Source of the DNA: Erysipelotrichaceae bacterium | Lineage (GTDB): Bacteria; Bacillota_I; Bacilli_A; Erysipelotrichales; Coprobacillaceae | Assembly: GCA_018365815.1 (NCBI GenBank) | Contig: JAGZJH010000016.1 | Coordinates: forward strand, 1 to 64,000 | Length of the DNA stretch: 64,000 bases | Reading direction: 5' to 3' | Shown: positions 51,666-60,643 of the stretch, piece after piece | Layout: each line of letters opens with the position of its first letter | Position numbering within the stretch: the first letter of the stretch is position 1 | Program-made: the position numbers and the translations under genes | Notes under the pieces: generated by a model | Seen by the model: only the letters and a program-made list of their open reading frames with translations | The model's database searches: none | Told to the model about the DNA's origin: nothing

Positions 51666-54219
51666 TAATCACAAATTCTCCGTTATCTTCATCAACAATT
51701 ACTTTTGAACCAGGAACAATACTTCCTTCGATTATTTTACGGGCAACTAATGTTTCGATATTAGTTTGAATATAACGTTGTAATGGTCTTGCACCATATT
51801 GATAATCATAACCGTTTTCCATAATCTTTTCTTTAGCTTTAGATGTGATTTCTAAACTAATTTCTTGTTCATTTAATCGTTTTTCAAGTAAGTGGATAAA
51901 TTTATCAATAACCTTGTAAATAACTTCTTGATTTAATGAATTGAATAAAACAATTTCATCAATACGATTTAAAAATTCAGGTTTAAAGTAATTTTTCAAA
52001 TCATTTAAAACTAATTCTTGATTTTCTAAAGTATTCCCTTCAAGTAAATAGTTAGAGCCTAAATTTGAAGTCATGACAATAATTGTATTTTTAAAACTGA
52101 TTGTTTTTCCTTTTGAATCTGTAATACGTCCATCATCAAGCACTTGTAACAAAATATTGAAAACATCAGGGTGTGCTTTTTCGATTTCATCAAGTAAGAC
52201 AATAGAATAAGGATTTCTTCTAACGGCTTCAGTTAATTGTCCGCCTTCTTCATATCCAACATATCCTGGTGGCGCTCCTAATAATCTAGATACACTATAT
52301 TTTTCCATATATTCGGACATATCTATACGAACAATATGTTTTTCACTATCAAATAATTGTTCGGCTAATGCTTTAGCAACTTCAGTTTTACCTACTCCGG
52401 TAGGTCCTAAAAATAGAAATGAACCAATTGGTTTACTTTCATCACGAATACCTGCTCGACTTCTTAAAATCGCATTAACAACTTTTTCTAAGGCTTCATC
52501 TTGGCCAATAACTCTTTTTTGTAAAACATCTTTTAAGTTTAGGATTTTTTCACGTTCTGATTGTTGAAGTTTACTAACTGGAATATGTGTCCATTTTGAA
52601 ATGACTTCACTTACTGTTTCTTCAGTGACTTTTTCTTGAAGTAAATAATCTTCTTTATTAATCGCTTCTAAACGTTCGATTTCTTTTTCAATATTAGGTA
52701 ATTCTTCATATTTAATACGAGAGGCTTTTTCAAAATTTGATTCCATTTCATATTGTTCTTGTTGTAATTGTAAACGTGTACGTTTGTCTTTGAGGGTTTT
52801 AATTTCCTCGATTTCTTTCTTTTCAGATTGCCATTTAGAAATTAAAACTTTTTCTTGTTCATCAAGTGAGGCGATACGTTGTTTAATATCATTTAAACGT
52901 TCTTTGTTTTTTTCGCTTGTTTCTTTTTCAATTGAGATACGTTCCATTTCTAATCGATTTTTTTCTCGTGTAATTGAATCTAATTCTTGTGGCAATGAAT
53001 CGATTTCCATACGAATTGTTGCACAAGCTTCATCAATTAAATCAATGGCTTTGTCTGGTAAAAAACGATCTGTAATATAACGTTCTGATAAATTTGCTGC
53101 GCAAACGATAGCACTATCACTAATTTGAACACCATGATGTGTTTCAAAACCATTTTTTAACCCTCTTAAAATGGCAATTGTATCATTAATATCCGGTTCA
53201 TCAACTTGTACTTTTTGAAAACGTCTTTCTAAAGCTGCATCTTTTTCAATATATAAACGATATTCATCTAAAGTTGTTGCCCCAATACAATGTAATTCTC
53301 CACGTGCTAACATTGGTTTTAATAAATTTGCTGCATCCATCGCACCATCAGTTTTGCCAGCACCAACTAATTGGTGAATTTCGTCAATAAATAAGATGAT
53401 ATTTCCTTCAGCTTTTTTGATTTCATTTAAAACAGCTTTTAACCTTTCTTCAAATTCACCACGATATTTTGCACCTGCTACTAATGCCCCTAAATCTAAT
53501 TCATAAACAGTTTTATGTTGCAATGAACTTGGTACATCATTTTTAAAGATACGCCACGCTAACCCTTCAACAATGGCAGTTTTACCTACACCTGGTTCAC
53601 CAATTAAAATCGGATTGTTTTTTGTTTTACGACTTAATATTTGAATGACTCGACGAATTTCTTCATCACGACCAATAACAACATCAATTTTACCCTCTTT
53701 AACATCTTTAGTTAAATCACGGCCATATTTTTCTAATACTTCGTAATTATTTTCTGGATCTTGTGTTTTCACTTGGTTCGACCCCCTTATCTCTTTAATT
53801 ATTTTTGTGGCATCATTTTGTGTTAAACGAATTTCATTTAAAAATTCTTTGATATAACTACTATTGGTAACAAATAATGCAAGAATGATATGTTCAACTG
53901 ATAAAAAATCATCTTTCAATTCCCTTTGTTTTTGATAGCCGTTATTTATTAATGCATTTAAATCATAAGATAAACGTGCATTTTCTAAATTAGCCTGCGT
54001 TTTAGGCAAAGAAGTGATTTTAGAATCTACTAATTGTAACGCTTGTGTGTGGTTTAAATTTAGTTTATCTAAAACACGTACAAACATTCCTTCTTGATCT
54101 TCTAATAAAGCTTTTAATAAGTGACAAACATCAACAACTTGATTAGATGAGGCAACTGCAATTTGAACAGCATTGTTCAGTGCTTCTTGCATCTTATGTG
54201 TCATTTTTTCTATATCCAT
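51661..54219 (-). CDS. clpB: ATP-dependent disaggregase ClpB
   Basis: An 852-residue AAA+ chaperone that, with DnaK, extracts proteins from aggregates. N-terminal Clp repeat domain (1-145), AAA1 with GEPGVGKT and FIDEIHQLVGAG, a coiled-coil middle domain (about 395-520) that separates ClpB from ClpA/C, and AAA2 with GPTGVGKTEVAKAL and VLLDEIEKAHPDVFN. The start is MDIEKM with AAAGGAGG upstream; the frame extends eleven codons through that ribosome site. A perfect sigma-A promoter flanked by two CIRCE operators implies heat-shock control by HrcA. Confidence 0.96.
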   Translation of the reverse strand: MDIEKMTHKMQEALNNAVQIAVASSNQVVDVCHLLKALLEDQEGMFVRVLDKLNLNHTQALQLVDSKITSLPKTQANLENARLSYDLNALINNGYQKQRELKDDFLSVEHIILALFVTNSSYIKEFLNEIRLTQNDATKIIKEIRGSNQVKTQDPENNYEVLEKYGRDLTKDVKEGKIDVVIGRDEEIRRVIQILSRKTKNNPILIGEPGVGKTAIVEGLAWRIFKNDVPSSLQHKTVYELDLGALVAGAKYRGEFEERLKAVLNEIKKAEGNIILFIDEIHQLVGAGKTDGAMDAANLLKPMLARGELHCIGATTLDEYRLYIEKDAALERRFQKVQVDEPDINDTIAILRGLKNGFETHHGVQISDSAIVCAANLSERYITDRFLPDKAIDLIDEACATIRMEIDSLPQELDSITREKNRLEMERISIEKETSEKNKERLNDIKQRIASLDEQEKVLISKWQSEKKEIEEIKTLKDKRTRLQLQQEQYEMESNFEKASRIKYEELPNIEKEIERLEAINKEDYLLQEKVTEETVSEVISKWTHIPVSKLQQSEREKILNLKDVLQKRVIGQDEALEKVVNAILRSRAGIRDESKPIGSFLFLGPTGVGKTEVAKALAEQLFDSEKHIVRIDMSEYMEKYSVSRLLGAPPGYVGYEEGGQLTEAVRRNPYSIVLLDEIEKAHPDVFNILLQVLDDGRITDSKGKTISFKNTIIVMTSNLGSNYLLEGNTLENQELVLNDLKNYFKPEFLNRIDEIVLFNSLNQEVIYKVIDKFIHLLEKRLNEQEISLEITSKAKEKIMENGYDYQYGARPLQRYIQTNIETLVARKIIEGSIVPGSKVIVDEDNGEFVIR

Positions 54220-54232
54220 ATTATGCCCTCCT

Positions 54233-54259
54233 TTAGCACTCATATACCTCAAGTGCTAA
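54233..54259 (-). promoter_or_regulatory. CIRCE operator (HrcA), proximal
   Basis: TTAGCACTC on plus, nine bases, then AAGTGCTAA: one mismatch to the TTAGCACTC-N9-GAGTGCTAA consensus. It covers the start of the transcript, directly before the clpB ribosome site. Confidence 0.9.
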
Positions 54260-54263
54260 GTTT

Positions 54264-54291
54264 ATTATACCACTCTTTTTAGCAGTGTCAA
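54264..54291 (-). promoter_or_regulatory. clpB promoter
   Basis: Minus-strand -35 TTGACA (54286-54291), 16-nt spacer, -10 TATAAT (54264-54269), both perfect consensus hexamers. Confidence 0.9.
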
Positions 54292-54305
54292 GGCTAGAGT
54301 GCTAA
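54279..54305 (-). promoter_or_regulatory. CIRCE operator (HrcA), distal
   Basis: TTAGCAGTG on plus, nine bases, then GAGTGCTAA: one perfect half-site and one with two changes. It overlaps the -35 box of clpB. Confidence 0.8.
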
Positions 54306-54340
54306 AATATTTATTTTTCTTTATTAGTATATCCAAAATT

Positions 54341-54363
54341 AAAAAACCTATCACTAGGATAGG
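54341..54363 (-). terminator. Intrinsic terminator of the DUF1836 gene
   Basis: Minus-strand CCTATC/GATAGG stem with a 5-nt loop and T6. Confidence 0.8.
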
Positions 54364-54366
54364 GCA

Positions 54367-54927
54367 TTATTTATCTTTAATTGGAAAATAATAATCAATT
54401 AATTCTTGGGCAACATTTTTAGAGAACTCTGATAAAGCACATAAACATAAAATTGTCACTAATCGATCATTACTATTTTGAAAATCTAAATTTTCATTTT
54501 CGATAATTTGTGAAATGGAATTCGCCATTAAATCTTGTTTTGAATGTTTCATTTGTAAAAAGTGATCATACACTTCTTTTAAATCGATTTCACCTTTATC
54601 ACTTTGTTCATAAATTGGTTTTAATATTCGCTTAATTTCTTCTATGGATAAAGTATTTTTTAAAGAATAAACTATTAACATTTGAATAATATGGTCTTTA
54701 GAATATTTTTTCCCTTTTATCGGTTTAATAATCCCTTGTTTACTATAATTATTAACCATAGTTTTTGTTAAAATTTTCTCACCATCATGACGTTTATTTT
54801 CACTTAAATATTTATCAAGTAATGTAATAATTTGATCTATATATAAATCTAAATCCGGAATCATTGATGAATCAATATCTTTTTTTGCCAATACTTTATG
54901 TACTAACTGTTCAATATCATTAATCAT
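54367..54927 (-). CDS. DUF1836 family protein, putative MerR-like regulator
   Basis: A 186-residue cytosolic protein. Residues about 50-105 (LTKTMVNNYSKQGIIKPIKGKKYSKDHIIQML) look like the MerR-type winged helix found in DUF1836 proteins, followed by helices with EEIKRILKPIYEQ and a C-terminal helical bundle. It has no effector-binding cysteine cluster. It probably binds DNA, but the target is unknown; it is divergent from the hemolysin III gene, a candidate target. A GGAGGGAT site precedes the ATG. Confidence 0.78.
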   Translation of the reverse strand: MINDIEQLVHKVLAKKDIDSSMIPDLDLYIDQIITLLDKYLSENKRHDGEKILTKTMVNNYSKQGIIKPIKGKKYSKDHIIQMLIVYSLKNTLSIEEIKRILKPIYEQSDKGEIDLKEVYDHFLQMKHSKQDLMANSISQIIENENLDFQNSNDRLVTILCLCALSEFSKNVAQELIDYYFPIKDK

Positions 54928-54984
54928 ATTTATCCCTCCTATACTATATAATAAATGAACCGGTTTTGAAAATCAATATATTAA

Positions 54985-55012
54985 TTGACATTTTCACATA
55001 AAGAAGTATAAT
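54985..55012 (+). promoter_or_regulatory. Promoter of the hemolysin III gene
   Basis: TTGACA (54985-54990), 16-nt spacer, TATAAT (55007-55012). The leader contains a short hairpin GTAGTTTT/AAAACTAC (55024-55040) just before the AAGGAGG site. Confidence 0.8.
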
Positions 55013-55055
55013 AACTTTATTAAGTAGTTTTAAAAACTACATAAGGAGGAATAAT

Positions 55056-55694
55056 ATGAAATTCTATGAAAAAGCTCAAGATCCTATTAGTTTCTTTACT
55101 CATTTTATTGGTGCTGTTTTAGCAATCATTGGAACTTTATTTATTGTCATTCAACAAATTAATACATATGCTTCTACATTGACAATTATCTCAGTATTAA
55201 TTTTTGGCTTGTCGATGTTTACTTTATATAGTGCGAGTAGTATTTATCATTATGTCAGTGATTTATCACCATATAAAACTCATTTAAGAAAATTTGATCA
55301 TGCTTCTATCTATGTTTTAATTGCTGGAACTTATACACCTATTTGTCTTGCATATATGGATAACGGATTACAATTTTGTATCGGTATTTGGGCAGTTGCC
55401 ATTTTAGGAATTATTATTAAACTTTGTTGGTTAAATGCTCCTCGTTTTTTATCTACTATCTTTTATTTAGCGTTAGGTTGGTCAATAGTATTAGATTTAA
55501 GCGTATTTAATGAAATGAGTAAAGTCTGTTTTAGTTATATTGCAATTGGCGGAATAAGTTATAGTATTGGGGCAATTATATATATGATTAAAAAACCTAA
55601 TTTTTCAAAACAATTTGGTTTTCATGAATTATTTCACATTTTTGTAATGCTAGGAACATTTTTTCACTTTTTAGCAATTGCATTTTATATTTAA
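55056..55694 (+). CDS. Hemolysin III/YqfA-family (PAQR-like) membrane protein
   Basis: A 212-residue protein with seven predicted helices. PAQR-like zinc and core motifs are DPISFFTHFIGAVLA, YSASSIYHYV, LRKFDHASIYVLIAGTYTP and the C-terminal HELFHIFVMLGTFFHFLA, which supplies histidines as in adiponectin receptors. The name hemolysin III is historical; a role in membrane homeostasis or as a hydrolase is more likely. It has a strong consensus promoter and its own terminator. Confidence 0.9.
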   Translation: MKFYEKAQDPISFFTHFIGAVLAIIGTLFIVIQQINTYASTLTIISVLIFGLSMFTLYSASSIYHYVSDLSPYKTHLRKFDHASIYVLIAGTYTPICLAYMDNGLQFCIGIWAVAILGIIIKLCWLNAPRFLSTIFYLALGWSIVLDLSVFNEMSKVCFSYIAIGGISYSIGAIIYMIKKPNFSKQFGFHELFHIFVMLGTFFHFLAIAFYI

Positions 55695-55724
55695 GATTAA
55701 CTTCATCTCAGTTAATCTTTTTTT
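55694..55724 (+). terminator. Intrinsic terminator of the hemolysin III gene
   Basis: AGATTAAC/GTTAATCT stem with a 9-nt loop and T7. Confidence 0.9.
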
Positions 55725-55728
55725 ACTT

Positions 55729-55780
55729 AAAAAGGCCAAACAAAACGACTTTTTAAAAGTCATTTTATTTAGCCTTTTTT
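55729..55780 (-). terminator. Long terminator hairpin at the end of the priA-thiN gene block
   Basis: The minus strand folds into about 23 nearly continuous pairs (AAAGGC/GCCTTT, then AT-rich pairs with G-U, then GACTTTT/AAAAGTC) ending in TTTTT. It follows the 60-residue membrane-protein gene. Confidence 0.85.
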
Positions 55781-55781
55781 A

Positions 55782-55964
55782 TTAAGCAGAAAATTTTGTT
55801 AGTATCCAAATACATAAAATTGCAATTCCTGCTAAAATCCATTTAATTTTATCACCTTTATCCATTTTTGGCGTATTGTCTATTTTTTTACGTTGATCGG
55901 TGATTCCAAGTTCATCTTCCATCATTTTCTTTTTTTCAGATTTTTTTAATTGCTTAGTTGCCAT
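55782..55964 (-). CDS. Small tail-anchored membrane protein, unknown function
   Basis: A 60-residue protein: a lysine-rich soluble N-terminus (KQLKKSEKKKMMEDELGI) and one C-terminal helix (about 41-58, WILAGIAILCIWILTKF). A GGAGAATATC site precedes the ATG, which lies 11 nt inside the end of thiN. The last gene of the operon, translationally coupled to thiN. No family recognised. Confidence 0.7.
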   Translation of the reverse strand: MATKQLKKSEKKKMMEDELGITDQRKKIDNTPKMDKGDKIKWILAGIAILCIWILTKFSA

Positions 55965-56568
55965 TGATATTCTCCTTACTATTTGATTGAATTACAATAA
56001 TATCTTCATTTACCTCAATCATTCCTATATCATTAATAATTTCATTTGAAACACATAATGGATCATCTATATCTAATAAATAATGATCTAAAGGATATTG
56101 ACATCCTATAATAGAAATAGTGACAGGTTTTAAGGCAAAGAAAGATAAATATTGATAATTTTGTTTTAAAATTTGATGAGTTCCTGCATTTAATAAATAA
56201 ATTTTATTATAGGCATCATAGATTGTAATGTGATGATGTGAATATTTTTTTAATAAACATATCACAGCCATGAAATGGTCTAATCTACCTCCGGTGACAC
56301 CATATAATTCTATATCATTATACCTACAAGCGATGGCATATTCAATAGCTTTAGCTAAATCCGTATCATCTTTTACTGTAGGTAATTTGATATTTTTATA
56401 AGTTTTAATAAGGTCTTGATTATTGAGTGAGTCAAAATCGCCTACAATTATTTTAGGTTCGATATTTTGATTTAATAAACTTTCTAATCCACCATCAACA
56501 CCTATATAATCCATAGAGGGATCTAAATCAATATCAAGTTGCCCTGCACCAACTATTCCAATTTTCAC
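55954..56568 (-). CDS. thiN: Thiamine pyrophosphokinase
   Basis: A 204-residue enzyme transferring pyrophosphate from ATP to thiamine. The catalytic domain shows YIGVDGGLESLL, IIVGDFDSLN, PTVKDDTDLAKAIEYA and ELYGVTGGRLDHFMA, the conserved acidic ATP/Mg site. A thiamine-binding beta domain follows from about residue 130. The start codon is GTG, overlapping the rpe stop by 4 nt (GTGA), without a separate ribosome site. Dxs encoded in this window needs the cofactor. Confidence 0.93.
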   Translation of the reverse strand: MKIGIVGAGQLDIDLDPSMDYIGVDGGLESLLNQNIEPKIIVGDFDSLNNQDLIKTYKNIKLPTVKDDTDLAKAIEYAIACRYNDIELYGVTGGRLDHFMAVICLLKKYSHHHITIYDAYNKIYLLNAGTHQILKQNYQYLSFFALKPVTISIIGCQYPLDHYLLDIDDPLCVSNEIINDIGMIEVNEDIIVIQSNSKENINGN

Positions 56569-57215
56569 ATTAACGACGCAATGGCTTTATGCGTATCTTG
56601 ATGATTAAACACATAACTTCCCGCAACAAGTACATCTACACCTACTTCGTTACATTGTTTTGAAGTTGTTTCGTTAATCCCACCATCTACTTCAATTAAG
56701 CAATTTAATGAATGATTTTGAATATAAGTTTTTAATTCTTTGATTTTATCTACTGCAATAGGGTTAAATGCTTGTCCACCAAAACCTGGTTCAACGCTCA
56801 TCACTAATACTAAATCTAAATCTTTAATAAATGGTAATATACATGAGATAGGTGTGGCTGGTTTAATACTTATTCCAACTTTTACATTTTGAGATTTAAT
56901 TTTTTGAATTGTTTCTTTGATTTTATTTTCATCTTCATAAGCTTCATAATGAAAAGTAATGAGTGAAGCGTTTGATTTAATAAATTGATCTACGTATTTT
57001 AACGGATCACTAATCATTAAATGAACATCTAAAAACAAAGAAGTCACTTGACTAATATCTTTTAAAATACTATACCCAAATGAAATGTTGTTTACAAAAT
57101 GTCCATCCATGACATCATAATGAAGCCATAAAGCCCCACCTTCTTCTATTTTTTTAATATCTTTCTCTAAATTTGCAAAGTTTGCCGATAATACTGAAGG
57201 TGCAATAATTGCCAT
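56565..57215 (-). CDS. rpe: Ribulose-phosphate 3-epimerase
   Basis: A 216-residue TIM-barrel enzyme of the pentose phosphate pathway. Motifs are IAPSVLSANFANL, WLHYDVMDGHFV (metal and catalytic D), FLDVHLMIS, VLVMSVEPGFGGQAF and IEVDGGIN. AAAGGAG precedes the ATG, which overlaps the rsgA stop by one base (TAATG). The order rsgA-rpe-thiN is the Bacillus order. Confidence 0.96.
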   Translation of the reverse strand: MAIIAPSVLSANFANLEKDIKKIEEGGALWLHYDVMDGHFVNNISFGYSILKDISQVTSLFLDVHLMISDPLKYVDQFIKSNASLITFHYEAYEDENKIKETIQKIKSQNVKVGISIKPATPISCILPFIKDLDLVLVMSVEPGFGGQAFNPIAVDKIKELKTYIQNHSLNCLIEVDGGINETTSKQCNEVGVDVLVAGSYVFNHQDTHKAIASLM

Positions 57216-58087
57216 TAATATTTCTCCTTTCGATTTTTAATTTCGTTTAAAAAAGTTAAATAATGTTCATAACGTTGTTTTGTGATTTTACCTTCTTGGA
57301 CTGCTTTTTTGACCTCACAATTAGGTTCAGAATCATGTAAACAACCTCTAAATTTACAATGTTGACTATACTCTTTAAAATCATGATAAGCATTAGCTGC
57401 TTCTATAGCACTAAATTCTAATTCCAAAGAAGAAAACCCCGGTGTATCTGCAACTAATCCTCCTAATACCTCTACTAATTCAACGTGTCTAGTAGTATGT
57501 CTTCCACGTCCTAAGGCTTTTGAAATATGACTGGTTTGTAAATTTAAATGAATATTTAAAGCGTTTAATAAAGTCGATTTACCTACACCACTTTGTCCGG
57601 TAATGACACTTTCTTTATTAGTGAAAATTTCTTTTAAAGTTTCTAATCCAACTTTTTTTATTGAACTTAGTATATGAATTTCATAACCAGCTTGTTGATA
57701 TTGGTTAATTTCTTTAAAAATTGGATCATCATCTTTAACTAAATCAATTTTCGTCACACAAATAACCGGTTTAATATTTTTTTGTTCTACTAACATCAAG
57801 AATTTGTCTAAAAGTAATGTTGAAAAATCTGGTTCTTTAGCCGATACCACAATAATTGCCTGATCGATATTACAAATTGCAGGTCTTATAAATTCATTTC
57901 TTCTTTCATCGATGTCTAAAATATATCCCTCTGTCTCATTTTCAATTTGAAAACTGACCTCATCACCAACCAGTGGTTTAAAAGAGATATTACGAAACTT
58001 TCCTCTAGCACGACACTGGTAAATATTGCCACCACTTTTAACATAATAAAATCCTGCTAATGCTTTAATTATTTTCCCTTTAAGCAT
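57215..58087 (-). CDS. rsgA: Ribosome small-subunit GTPase RsgA
   Basis: A 290-residue circularly permuted GTPase that checks 30S subunit maturation. OB fold (1-65; MLKGKIIKALAGFYYVKSGG), then the G domain in permuted order: TKID (G4), GQSGVGKSTLLNAL (G1) and DTPGFSSLE (G3). The C-terminal zinc-binding segment is CKFRGCLHDSEPNC. The start is set at MLKGK with AAGGAGAAAATT directly upstream; the longer frame to 58267 runs through prkC coding sequence and is rejected. Confidence 0.95.
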   Translation of the reverse strand: MLKGKIIKALAGFYYVKSGGNIYQCRARGKFRNISFKPLVGDEVSFQIENETEGYILDIDERRNEFIRPAICNIDQAIIVVSAKEPDFSTLLLDKFLMLVEQKNIKPVICVTKIDLVKDDDPIFKEINQYQQAGYEIHILSSIKKVGLETLKEIFTNKESVITGQSGVGKSTLLNALNIHLNLQTSHISKALGRGRHTTRHVELVEVLGGLVADTPGFSSLELEFSAIEAANAYHDFKEYSQHCKFRGCLHDSEPNCEVKKAVQEGKITKQRYEHYLTFLNEIKNRKEKY

Positions 58088-58103
58088 AATTTTCTCCTTA
58101 TCA

Positions 58104-59906
58104 TTAACTTGTTGGTGTATTAGTCGATTGATTGCCTTGATTAGTGTTTCCTTGGTTATTGCCATCTTCCGGTTTATTTGTAGATTGATTATCATCTTCT
58201 TCAGGTTCTTTAATTTCAGGTTTTGAATCATAGTAATATAAAATAATTTGTTTACCTTTTTCTTCAATCACCTTATTAGCTTCAATTGATTGACTAATCA
58301 CTGTGTTAATTGACATTGCTTTAATTTCATCTTCATTTGTAGGTGCAGGTAAAACTTCAAGTTTTACTTGAAAACCCAAACTTTCTAAATTCGTTTTAGC
58401 GATGTATATATTCAATCCTTTGACATCAGGAACTTTTTCACTATATCCAGATGAAACTTCAAATTCTATTGAAATAGAAGGTGTTCCTGGTTCAATAGTT
58501 GTTCCTTCACTAATTGATTGATACACTATAGTATCCTTTGTTTTATCACTTTCTACTTTTTTTACACTCACAACAATCCCTAAATCAGTTAATTCTTTTT
58601 TGACTTGGTCAATATTTTTACCTACATAATTTTCAATAACGATATTGGCTCCTTTAGATACTGTTAATTGCACAGTCGTATTGATATTAACTTCTTTACC
58701 TGTACTTGGACTTACTGAAATGACTTCGTCTTTTTCATATTTATCAGATGTTTGGTAAATGATTTTATCATTCACTTCTAATTTTAAATTTTGTAATTGT
58801 TCAATTGCATCTTCATAATTTTGTCCGATTATTGATTCTGGAATAATGACTTTTTCTATCTTTTTACTAAATACTCCTGAAGCAAAAGCTAAAACAATAA
58901 TAATAATAATTGAAGCAGCTACCATTCCACCATACATTAATAACTTTAATTGCTTTTTTCGTTTGGCTTTTTGTTGTTCTTCTTTTGAGGGGGTATCTTT
59001 TTGTTTAAATAATTCATCATTATTAACAACGATTGTCGTTTCTTCATCTTCAGGTAAATCAAAAACAATTTTTTCCTCATCTTTATTTTCTAAAGCGTGC
59101 ATTAAATCATTATACATTAATGAAGCATTGGCATAACGATTTTCAACATTTTTGGCTGTCGCTTTAATTATAATATTTTCGACAGATTGGTAAATCGTTG
59201 GATTAATTTCACGCACTGACGGAATTTCTTCTTGCATATGTTTTAACGCAATATTGACCGGTGCATCACCATTAAATGGAACTTGTCCGACTAACAATTC
59301 ATAAAACATAATTCCTAATGCATAAATATCACTTTGTGGTGTTGCTTTTTCACCGCGGGCAATTTCAGGGGCTAAGTAATGAAGTGATCCCATAATGGTA
59401 TCAGTTTTAGTCACTTGTGCCACTGAAGAAATTGAAGCAATTCCAAAATCAGCAATTTTAACAATCCCCCCATTAGTGACTAAGATATTTTGTGGCTTTA
59501 AATCTCGATGAATAATCCCACATTCATGGGCGGCTTTAACTCCATTGACAACTTGTTTCATAATATCAATCGCTTCAGCCATGTGTAAAGCCCCACGTTT
59601 ATAAGTTAATTCTTTGAGCGTTTGACCAGCAACATATTCCATGACAATATAATGACGATTATTTTCATTACCCACATCATAAATTTCCACAATATTTTTA
59701 TTTGAAAGAGTTGCAACCGCATTTGCTTCTCGTTCAAAACGTTGAACATAAATAGGATCATCAGCAAGATTTTCTCTTAATACCTTAACAGCAACTTCAC
59801 GATCTAAAATCATATCATTAGCTAAATAAACATCTGCCATTCCACCTTGACCAATAATTGCTTTAATTTCATAGCGTCCCCCAATGATAAATTTCGCATT
59901 ACTCAT
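58104..59906 (-). CDS. prkC: PASTA-domain serine/threonine protein kinase PrkC
   Basis: A 600-residue membrane kinase that senses muropeptides or lipid II, linked in Bacillus to spore germination and cell-wall control. Kinase domain (about 9-270): IIGQGGMADVYLAND, the catalytic HRDLKPQNI, DFGIASI and SLHYLAPE. After a juxtamembrane stretch comes one helix (about 335-358), three PASTA repeats outside and a flexible, asparagine/glutamine/threonine-rich tail. The start at MSNAKF has GGAGGTGAT upstream and overlaps the prpC end by 8 nt. Confidence 0.95.
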   Translation of the reverse strand: MSNAKFIIGGRYEIKAIIGQGGMADVYLANDMILDREVAVKVLRENLADDPIYVQRFEREANAVATLSNKNIVEIYDVGNENNRHYIVMEYVAGQTLKELTYKRGALHMAEAIDIMKQVVNGVKAAHECGIIHRDLKPQNILVTNGGIVKIADFGIASISSVAQVTKTDTIMGSLHYLAPEIARGEKATPQSDIYALGIMFYELLVGQVPFNGDAPVNIALKHMQEEIPSVREINPTIYQSVENIIIKATAKNVENRYANASLMYNDLMHALENKDEEKIVFDLPEDEETTIVVNNDELFKQKDTPSKEEQQKAKRKKQLKLLMYGGMVAASIIIIIVLAFASGVFSKKIEKVIIPESIIGQNYEDAIEQLQNLKLEVNDKIIYQTSDKYEKDEVISVSPSTGKEVNINTTVQLTVSKGANIVIENYVGKNIDQVKKELTDLGIVVSVKKVESDKTKDTIVYQSISEGTTIEPGTPSISIEFEVSSGYSEKVPDVKGLNIYIAKTNLESLGFQVKLEVLPAPTNEDEIKAMSINTVISQSIEANKVIEEKGKQIILYYYDSKPEIKEPEEDDNQSTNKPEDGNNQGNTNQGNQSTNTPTS

Positions 59907-60639
59907 CAAGATCACCTCCATCAATTTGAATCGCAGCAATGCTAATGTTATCACTCGCTCCTTGATTTAATGCTAATTTAACTAAAGCCTCTAATTTGTC
60001 TTTTAATAAAGCATTGGTACTCATGATTTGAAATAATTGAAGATCTTCAACACTATTATACAATCCATCAGAACATAATAATAAATAACCTTGAGTTAAT
60101 GGGAATATTTGAATTTTGGCGTCGATTTCATCGCTCACTCCTATTGCCTTCATTAAAACATTACGTTTAGGGTGATTTTTTGCTTCATCTTTATTAATCA
60201 TTCCAGATTTAATGAGTTCATTAACAAAAGTATCATCGATTGTAAGTTGTTTTAATTCATGGTTAATAAAATAACAACGACTGTCCCCCACACTGGCAAT
60301 TAAATAATGCTCTTTTAAAACTAAAGCCACTACAACCGTTGTTCCCATTCCCGCATGGACTAAAGAAGTTTGTGATAAACGTTTTGTAATTTGATGTGCT
60401 TCTTTAACTGCCCCTTCAAGCCAAATTTTAGCTTCTTCTAAAGAATCAAAAGCCGGCATAATTTTAAAACAATCTACAATATATTCACACACAACTTTAG
60501 AGGCTAATTCACCAGAATTATGTCCCCCCATACCATCACAAATAACCGCTAAAACTTGACTAGCATTATTTTGAACAATGTATACTTGATCTTGATTATT
60601 TTTTCGTTTCCCTATATTTGTAATTTCATTAAATTTCAT
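59899..60639 (-). CDS. prpC: PP2C-family protein phosphatase PrpC
   Basis: A 246-residue Mg/Mn-dependent phosphatase that reverses PrkC phosphorylation. Metal-site motifs are RKNNQDQVYI, ICDGMGGHNSGELAS, IASVGDSRCYFI, LLLCSDGLYNSV and GASDNISIAAIQ. It lies directly upstream of prkC with an 8-nt overlap, and 4 nt after rlmN. AGGGGTGA precedes the ATG. Confidence 0.95.
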   Translation of the reverse strand: MKFNEITNIGKRKNNQDQVYIVQNNASQVLAVICDGMGGHNSGELASKVVCEYIVDCFKIMPAFDSLEEAKIWLEGAVKEAHQITKRLSQTSLVHAGMGTTVVVALVLKEHYLIASVGDSRCYFINHELKQLTIDDTFVNELIKSGMINKDEAKNHPKRNVLMKAIGVSDEIDAKIQIFPLTQGYLLLCSDGLYNSVEDLQLFQIMSTNALLKDKLEALVKLALNQGASDNISIAAIQIDGGDLDE

Positions 60640-60643
60640 CTTT

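Noticed and set aside
58088..58267. N-terminal extension of RsgA to 350 residues
   Set aside because: It lies in prkC coding sequence in another frame and has no ribosome site; AAGGAGAAAATT before ATG 58087 gives the family-standard N-terminus.
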